Assembly (NCBI GenBank): GCA_937124525.1
Contig: CAKZLA010000396.1
Coordinates: 1-20,064 of the forward strand
DNA length: 20,064 nt
Origin: an uncultured Desulfobacterium sp.
Lineage (GTDB): Bacteria; Desulfobacterota; Desulfobacteria; Desulfobacterales; Desulfobacteraceae
Direction of reading: 5' to 3'
Shown: piece after piece, positions 15,011 to 20,064 of the stretch
How positions within the stretch are numbered: position 1 is the first letter of the stretch
How the letters are laid out: every line of letters starts with the position of its first letter
The notes under the pieces: generated by a model
Told to the model about the DNA's origin: nothing
Databases searched by the model: none
Seen by the model: the letters and a program-made list of their open reading frames with translations, nothing else
Program-made: the position numbers and the translations under genes

Positions 15011-15870
15011 ACCCAGACGCAACATTTCAAAACGGCACCCTTTTTGTGGTTGCCACCCCCGTTGGAAATCTTGAAGATATCACCTTTCGGGCCGTTCGGA
15101 TATTAAAAGAGGTGGATCTCATCGCCGCAGAAGATACCCGTCACACAGCCAGACTGCTCTCCCACTACAATATTAAAAACAGTGTGATATCATGCCATGA
15201 GCACAATGAACTCCAACGCCTGGACCTGCTTTTGGATAAGCTTTCCCAAGGGAAAAACATTGCCTTGGTCTCCGATGCCGGCACCCCCACCATCTCGGAT
15301 CCTGGGTATCAATTGGTGAAAAAAGTGGCCCAGGAGGGCATCCGGGTGGTTCCCATACCCGGTCCATCTGCTGCCATAGCCGGTTTAAGTGTGTCTGGTC
15401 TTCCCACAGATTCGTTTTTGTTCATGGGATTCCTCCACAGAAAAAAAGGGCGACGTCAAAGCGCTCTTCAAGGGGTAAAGGACGAGGTGGCCACGCTTAT
15501 TTTCTACGAGTCCCCCCGGCGAATTATTGTTCTTCTGGAGGAATTGATATCAATACTGGGGGATCGACCGGCCATGGTGGCAAGGGAAATCACCAAAATT
15601 CACGAGGAGTTTCTCCGGGGAACATTGTCCCAGATACTTGAAATTCTCCAGGCCCGTCCTTCGGTTAAGGGAGAATGTGTTATTTTTGTGGCCTGGGAAG
15701 AACCGACACCTGTGGCAGCACCCGTTGCCGATGAAATGGATCGCATTCTTTTAGCTGCCCTTGCAAGCAGCGATGAGCCACCCTCTCGTATTGCCAAACA
15801 ATTATCGCGAAAGTTAAATTGCCCCCGCAAGGAAATTTATCAACGCCTTATAACTTTAAAAGGCTGCTAA
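15007..15870 (+). CDS. rsmI: 16S rRNA (cytidine1402-2'-O)-methyltransferase RsmI
   Basis: A 287-aa SAM enzyme of the tetrapyrrole-methylase fold that methylates the ribose of C1402 in the 30S decoding centre. Diagnostic blocks are GTLFVVATPVGNLEDIT near the N-terminus, AAEDTRHTARLLSHY at about 40-54, LVSDAGTPTISDPGY near 95-110, and VPIPGPSAAIAGLSVSGLPT. YESPRRI follows in the second half. The C-terminal helical extension is normal for the family. The start overlaps yraN by 4 bp, showing coupling. It is the last gene of the operon; no intrinsic terminator is evident just after it. Confidence 0.96.
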   Translation: MNPDATFQNGTLFVVATPVGNLEDITFRAVRILKEVDLIAAEDTRHTARLLSHYNIKNSVISCHEHNELQRLDLLLDKLSQGKNIALVSDAGTPTISDPGYQLVKKVAQEGIRVVPIPGPSAAIAGLSVSGLPTDSFLFMGFLHRKKGRRQSALQGVKDEVATLIFYESPRRIIVLLEELISILGDRPAMVAREITKIHEEFLRGTLSQILEILQARPSVKGECVIFVAWEEPTPVAAPVADEMDRILLAALASSDEPPSRIAKQLSRKLNCPRKEIYQRLITLKGC

Positions 15871-15962
15871 CCCCATATTCTCCCTCCCCAGAGTGGCCCC
15901 TGTTGTGACCAAGCCCTGAAAGCGCCATGGCGCACTGATGCTCATATGGTTTTACAGACCTT

Positions 15963-15990
15963 TTGATTGACGATAATTTTGACGTATAAT
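15963..15990 (+). promoter_or_regulatory. Candidate sigma-70 promoter, distal to metF
   Basis: TTGATT (15963-15968), a 16-nt spacer and a perfect TATAAT (15985-15990). It would give a leader of about 340 nt before metF. Confidence 0.4.
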
Positions 15991-16022
15991 TAGCGAAATT
16001 TCATTCATTCATTAAATAACTC

Positions 16023-16052
16023 TTGACAAATACCTCTATATTCAACTAATAA
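16023..16052 (+). promoter_or_regulatory. Second candidate promoter upstream of metF
   Basis: A perfect TTGACA at 16023-16028 with TAATAA at 16047-16052 (18-nt spacer, 3/6 match in the -10). It is weaker than the 15963 candidate because of the -10. Confidence 0.25.
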
Positions 16053-16335
16053 ATAGGCATAAAAATATCAATATGAGTAATTAATTATCATTGTACTGAC
16101 TCTTAGGAAATGGGTGATTCCTGAATCTCCTGCCTTGATTTCAACGGTTTTGTTTCCCATTATGCACTGTATTTGCCGCGTTGATATTCCCATTTCCCCC
16201 AATAGCAACACCAAAAGCTATGTCCAGGATTTCATGTTCTCATCATGGCAATCGCATTTGCCATGATCGTTATTTCGCAAAAACTTACAAATTGACTTTG
16301 TTTTTTTTAATCGGTCCACTTTTTCGGAGGTGTGT

Positions 16336-17220
16336 ATGCAGTTTAGAAGAAGGTTTGAAGCGGGTGAATTCGCCTGTTTGGTTCAGATTGAGCCTCCCAA
16401 GGGAACAGATGTTTCAACAATGGTTGATGGCGCCATGGGGGTGAAAGGAATCGCCGATGCATTTATTATTCCGGAAATGGGCAATGCGGTGATGCGTATG
16501 AGCTCCCTTGGCGCTTCTGTTGTGTTAAAGAACAAGGGCTTTGATACGGTGATGCAGGTCAGTTGTCGGGATCGAAATCGGCTGGCCCTCCAGGGGGATC
16601 TTCTTGCAGCAGCATCCTGTGGCATCAATGCCATGATGGTGGTCACCGGCGAAGATCCAAGCTTTGGAGATCATCACACGGCAAAAGCCGTATATGATGT
16701 GGACCTTGAAACCCTTCTCAAGGGAATGGCATCCCTTGAAAACGGACATGACATGGCAGGTGTAGAACTCAGCGGTTCACCTGATTTTTTAAAGGGGGCC
16801 ACCCTGAATACCTGCCTTCGGGGTGCAGAAAGAGAAGCAGAACTGGAGCGGATGAAAAAAATGATGGACGCAGGTGTTCGTTTTTTCATCACCCAGCCCT
16901 TGTTTGAATTTACCATGACCCAGCCCTTTTTCAAGACCGCTGATAAATATGGTGCGAAAATAATCCCCACGGTGCTCCTGTTAAAATCTCTTGGTATGGC
17001 CCGCTATATGGCCAGAAATGTAAATTATGTGAATATGCCGGATGCCATTGTGGACCGTGTGTTAAAGGCATCGGATAAGGTAAGAGAGTGCACCCGCATG
17101 GCCCGGGAAACCATTGAAGCCGTTAAAAAAGAAGGCTTTGGTGGAGTAAATGTCTCCACATTGGGATGGGAGCATAAGCTACCCGAGGTGCTGGGTGTCA
17201 TGGACGGTTTGAATGGTTAG
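16336..17220 (+). CDS. metF: Methylenetetrahydrofolate reductase
   Basis: A 294-aa TIM-barrel flavoenzyme interconverting 5,10-methylene-THF and 5-methyl-THF. Seen: the N-terminal LVQIEPPKGTD with Glu19; VSCRDRNRLALQGDLLAA (75-92), matching the folate/FAD-binding region; MVVTGEDPSFGDHH (about 101-114); and GVRFFITQPLFE in the second half. Length matches bacterial MetF (about 295 aa). ATG 16336 is chosen because GGAGG ends 5 nt upstream; a GTG at 16330 overlaps that site. It stands 113 bp before an HdrA-type selenoprotein gene, so it probably works in the methyl branch of the Wood-Ljungdahl pathway, which sulfate reducers can run oxidatively, rather than only in methionine synthesis. No MetV-like gene is seen in the window. 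Confidence 0.93.
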   Translation: MQFRRRFEAGEFACLVQIEPPKGTDVSTMVDGAMGVKGIADAFIIPEMGNAVMRMSSLGASVVLKNKGFDTVMQVSCRDRNRLALQGDLLAAASCGINAMMVVTGEDPSFGDHHTAKAVYDVDLETLLKGMASLENGHDMAGVELSGSPDFLKGATLNTCLRGAEREAELERMKKMMDAGVRFFITQPLFEFTMTQPFFKTADKYGAKIIPTVLLLKSLGMARYMARNVNYVNMPDAIVDRVLKASDKVRECTRMARETIEAVKKEGFGGVNVSTLGWEHKLPEVLGVMDGLNG

Positions 17221-17333
17221 GAACGAGGATTCATTAACTACGGTAATAAAGAATGGATGATAGCCCTCGATACTTGAGGGCTCCATCAAAGTTTCTGGTG
17301 TTATTAAATTCCCATTCCTTAGGAGGAGATCAC

Positions 17334-20064
17334 ATGTTGGATAAGGCAAATGGAAAAAGGAGTCCTGCAGGATCAGTCATGGTTGTGGGGGGCGGTATCG
17401 CTGGCATGCAGTCTGCCATTGATCTGGCAAATTCCGGTTATTATGTTTACCTTTTGGAAAAAACCTGGGCAATTGGCGGTATGATGGCCCAGCTGGACAA
17501 GACATTTCCCACCAATGACTGTACCATGTGAGTAATTTCCCCTAAACTGGTCGAGGTCGGCCGGCATCTGAATATAGAGTTGTTAACCAACACAGAGCTC
17601 ATTGAACTTCAAGGTGAGCAGGGCAATTTTACGGCCCATATTAAAGAAAACCCAAGATATATTGATATTTCAAAATGCACCAGCTGTGGCGAGTGTGCCA
17701 AGGTATGCCCTGTGGATTTTCCCAGTGAGCATAACCAGGGCCTTGCCACACGCAAGGCGATCTTTAAACAGTATGAGCAAGCTATCCCCGGGGCCTATGG
17801 CATTTCCAAACGATCCACGGCCCCTTGCAAGGCCACCTGTCCCGCCCATGTGAGCATCCAGGGGTTTGTGGCATTGATCAATGAGGGAAAATACCGGGAA
17901 GCCTTGAAGTTATTTAAAGATGAACACCCCTTTCCCGGCTCCTGTGGCCGGGTGTGTCATCATCCCTGTGAATCGGAATGTACAAGGGGAGATGTGGAAT
18001 CTCCGGTGGCCATCCAATATTTGCATCGTTTCCTTGCCGATGAAGATTTTGCATCGGATGATCCTTATATCCCGGAGATAGGAGAAAAAAGAGACGAAAA
18101 AATTGCCGTGGTGGGGTCAGGCCCTGCGGGGTTGACCACCGCCTATTATCTGGCAAAACAAGGATATGGGGTCACGGTGTTTGAAAAATTGCCGGTGAAG
18201 GGCGGTATGATGGCTGTGGGTATTCCAGAGTACAGGTTGCCCAATGACGAATTAAATCGGGAAATTGATGTCATTGAGAAAATGGGTGTGGAGATCAAAA
18301 CCGGGGTGTCATTTGGAGAGGATATCACACTTGAAAGCCTTAAGGCCGACGGATATCAGGCCCTTTTTCTGGGTACCGGTCTCCATGGCAGCCGGGGCCT
18401 TGGCATTGATGGAGAATCACTTAATGGGGTGCAAAAGGGGGTTACATTTTTGCAGCAGTCCGCCCTTAAAACCGCCCCGAAACTGGCAGGCAAGGTGGTG
18501 GTCATCGGTGGCGGCAATGTGGCCGTGGATGTGGCGTTAACTGCCCGACGTCTGGGGTCCCAGGATGTCACCATGGTGTGTCTGGAGGCCCGGGATGAGA
18601 TGCCTGCCTGGGATTATGAAGTGGAAGAGGCTCTGGAAGAAAAAGTTGACATCGTCAACAGCCGGGGACCGGTGCGGTTTCTTGAACAAGGTGGCCGGGT
18701 GTCCGGTGCAGAGTTTAAACTCTGCACCACTGTATTTGATGAAAACCGTCGCTTTAATCCCCAGTATGATGCCACGGATCTCATTACCCTGGATGCCGAT
18801 CATGTGATCATTGCCATTGGTCAGATGGCCCAATTGCCCTTTGCTGAAAAGGAATCCATTGCACTCACCCCGCCAGGTGGAATAGCCGCCGATCCTGTCA
18901 CCCTTCAAACTCCCATTCCCTGGGTGTTTGCCGGGGGCGATGTGTTCTATCGTCCCAAATCCGTGGTGGATGCCGTGGCCTGTGGTAAGGAGGCGGCCAT
19001 CAATATCCATCGCTATCTCCAGGGAGAAGATCTGGCCCTTGACAGGGAACAGATTTTTGAATTTGAAAAACCCGATGTGGCCAATGAGCCGAAAATGGCC
19101 CGGGTCCATGCCTCAAAACTTTCCGTTGAACAGCGTGAGGGAAATTTTAAAGAGGTTGCCATGGGACTTCCAGAAGCAGATGTACTCCAGGAGGTCACCC
19201 GATGTCTTTCCTGTGGTATCTGTTCGGAATGTTATCAATGCGTGGATGCCTGTCTGGCAGGGGCCATTGACCATTGCCAGCAGGTGCAGTTCCGGGAACT
19301 TGATGTGGGGTCCGTGATCATGACGTCGGGCAGTAAGCCCTTTGATCCTTCGGGTCTGGACGATATCTATATGTATAAGCGCTCGGCCAATGTTATGACC
19401 AGCCTGGAATTTGAGCGGATTTTAAGTGCTGGCGGTCCCACCATGGGGCACCTGGTACGTCCGTCGGATGAAAAGGAACCGGAAAAAATCGCCTGGCTCC
19501 AATGCATTGGTTCCAGGGATACCAATCGCTGTGGCAATGGTTATTGCTCTTCGGTGTGCTGCATGTATGCCATCAAAGATGCCATGATTGCCAAGGAGCA
19601 TTCGGAAAAGCCCTTGGATTGCGCCATTTTTAATATGGACATGCGCACCTTTGGTAAAGATTATGAAAAATATTATCTCAGGGCCAAGGATGAGGAAAAT
19701 GTCCGGTTTGTGAAATCCCGGATACACAGTGTGGATGAGGACCGGAAAACGCGAAATCTTATTCTAAATTACGTGGATGATGAAGGAACCATGCAGCGGG
19801 AGGAGTTTGACATGGTTATCCTCTCCGTGGGTCTTGAAATCCCCCGGGAAAACCGGGACCTTGCCGCTCGTATTGGTGTTGAAACCGATGCATACGGGTT
19901 TGCAAAAACATCCACATTTCACCCCCTTGAGACCACCCGGCCCGGGGTGTTTGTCTCCTGCGTTTTCCAGGGTCCCACGTGTCTGCCCTCTTCGGGGACC
20001 GAGGCAGGTGGCGCTGCCTGCGCCGCAGGCATTGCTCTGGCGGCGGCCCGGGATCCTGGCACCC
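17334..20064 (+). CDS. HdrA-like selenoprotein with inserted GltD/NfnB-like module (3' end outside window)
   Basis: At least 910 residues, reading TGA 17529-17531 as selenocysteine (Sec66). In order: FAD motif VVGGGIAG (17-24); [16 protein letters not shown], where HdrA homologues have Cys; a 4Fe-4S site [11 protein letters not shown] (Cys115, 118, 121, 125). A GltD-type Fe-S domain follows with Cys165, 169, 204, 208, 212 and 216. Next come two Rossmann sites, [11 protein letters not shown] (257-267) and [12 protein letters not shown] (from 388), and GIPEYRLP between them. A second Fe-S site [13 protein letters not shown] starts at Cys624. The HdrA C-terminal part has LQCIGSRD (Cys724) and [13 protein letters not shown]. 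So HdrA is interrupted by an NAD(P)H-type flavoprotein. AGGAGGA (17321-17327) sets ATG 17334. It likely passes electrons between NAD(P)H, ferredoxin and MetF or a disulfide partner; this is inference. Confidence 0.9.
17529..17564 (+). promoter_or_regulatory. UGA recoding site with bacterial SECIS-like hairpin
   Basis: TGA at 17529-17531 is followed after 15 nt by CTGGTC (17547-17552) pairing with GGCCGG (17559-17564) over 6 bp (two G-U). The 6-nt loop is GAGGTC. The loop contains AGGTC, as in the E. coli fdhF SECIS that binds SelB. The distance from TGA to loop (about 21 nt) is in the range reported for bacterial SECIS elements. Confidence 0.8.

Larger units (their letters stand above)
15871..16335 (+). 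other. AT-rich intergenic region upstream of metF
   Basis: A 465-bp gap with no supported gene; the open frame over 16181-16444 overlaps metF in another frame and has no family signature. It contains a perfect 12-bp palindrome GCGCCATGGCGC (15922-15933), two promoter candidates (15963-15990 and 16023-16052), and a strongly AT-rich tract from about 15960 to 16100. Its size suggests a long leader or a regulated promoter for the metF-hdrA genes. Confidence 0.6.

Noticed and set aside
16292..16320. Promoter TTGACT-17-TCCACT just before metF
   Set aside because: Its start point would fall on the ribosome-binding site, and the -10 box is poor.
16181..16444. Small gene upstream of metF
   Set aside because: It overlaps the metF start in another frame and has no ribosome site or recognisable domain.
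17253..17531. Short 92-aa protein ending at TGA 17531, or a pseudogene
   Set aside because: The stop is at the HdrA Cys position, is followed by a SECIS-like hairpin, and the frame continues with intact HdrA/GltD motifs. Recoding explains it better than truncation, and ATG 17334 with AGGAGGA is the real start.

Overview
The window looks like chromosomal DNA of a sulfate-reducing Desulfobacterota, most likely of the Desulfobacteraceae type (Desulfobacterium/Desulfobacula-like). The evidence is the gene content: a selenocysteine-containing HdrA-like flavoprotein beside metF, an approximately 600-aa acyl-CoA dehydrogenase, a large protein of a type I associate with this group, and the order of the ffh-rpsP-trmD-rplS operon. 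This placement comes from family knowledge, not from a search.

Layout. 1-616: 3' end of an AmpG-like permease. 617-1010: a non-coding stretch with a very long imperfect palindrome (661-836) and, next to it, a reverse-strand copy of a structured repeat (894-993). 1011-2819: large unknown protein, convergent with a metallo-beta-lactamase-fold hydrolase (2830-3669, minus). 3851-5698: acyl-CoA dehydrogenase with its own promoter candidate and a good intrinsic terminator. 5763-5947: a partial, diverged copy of the structured repeat. 5948-8106: acidic unknown protein, Hpt phosphotransfer protein and PP-loop (tRNA thiolation-like) ATPase. 8234-9277 (minus): rlmN. 9278-9683: divergent intergenic region.

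9684-15870 is a long same-strand translation/RNA-modification operon: ffh, rpsP, khpA, rimM, trmD, a SPOUT-type RNA methyltransferase, rplS, rnhB, yraN, rsmI. Junctions are tight or overlapping, except for an exact tandem pair of 90-bp structured repeats in front of rplS. 15871-16335 is an AT-rich non-coding region, followed by metF (16336-17220) and an HdrA-like gene (from 17334) that runs off the right edge.

Two observations stand out. First, the HdrA gene has an in-frame TGA at 17529-17531 where the family normally has Cys. A hairpin with an AGGTC loop follows 15 nt later, and the frame then stays open to the window end (at least 910 codons), so it should be a selenoprotein. It also carries a whole GltD/NfnB-like NAD(P)H-dependent flavoprotein module inside HdrA. 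Beside metF this suggests an electron-transferring or bifurcating methylene-tetrahydrofolate reductase complex of the Wood-Ljungdahl pathway. Second, a dispersed intergenic element of about 90-100 bp forms two consecutive hairpins. Loop-side and linker sequence is conserved while stem bases change in a compensating way between copies, as expected of a structured RNA or a mobile foldback repeat. I do not recognise it as a named family.
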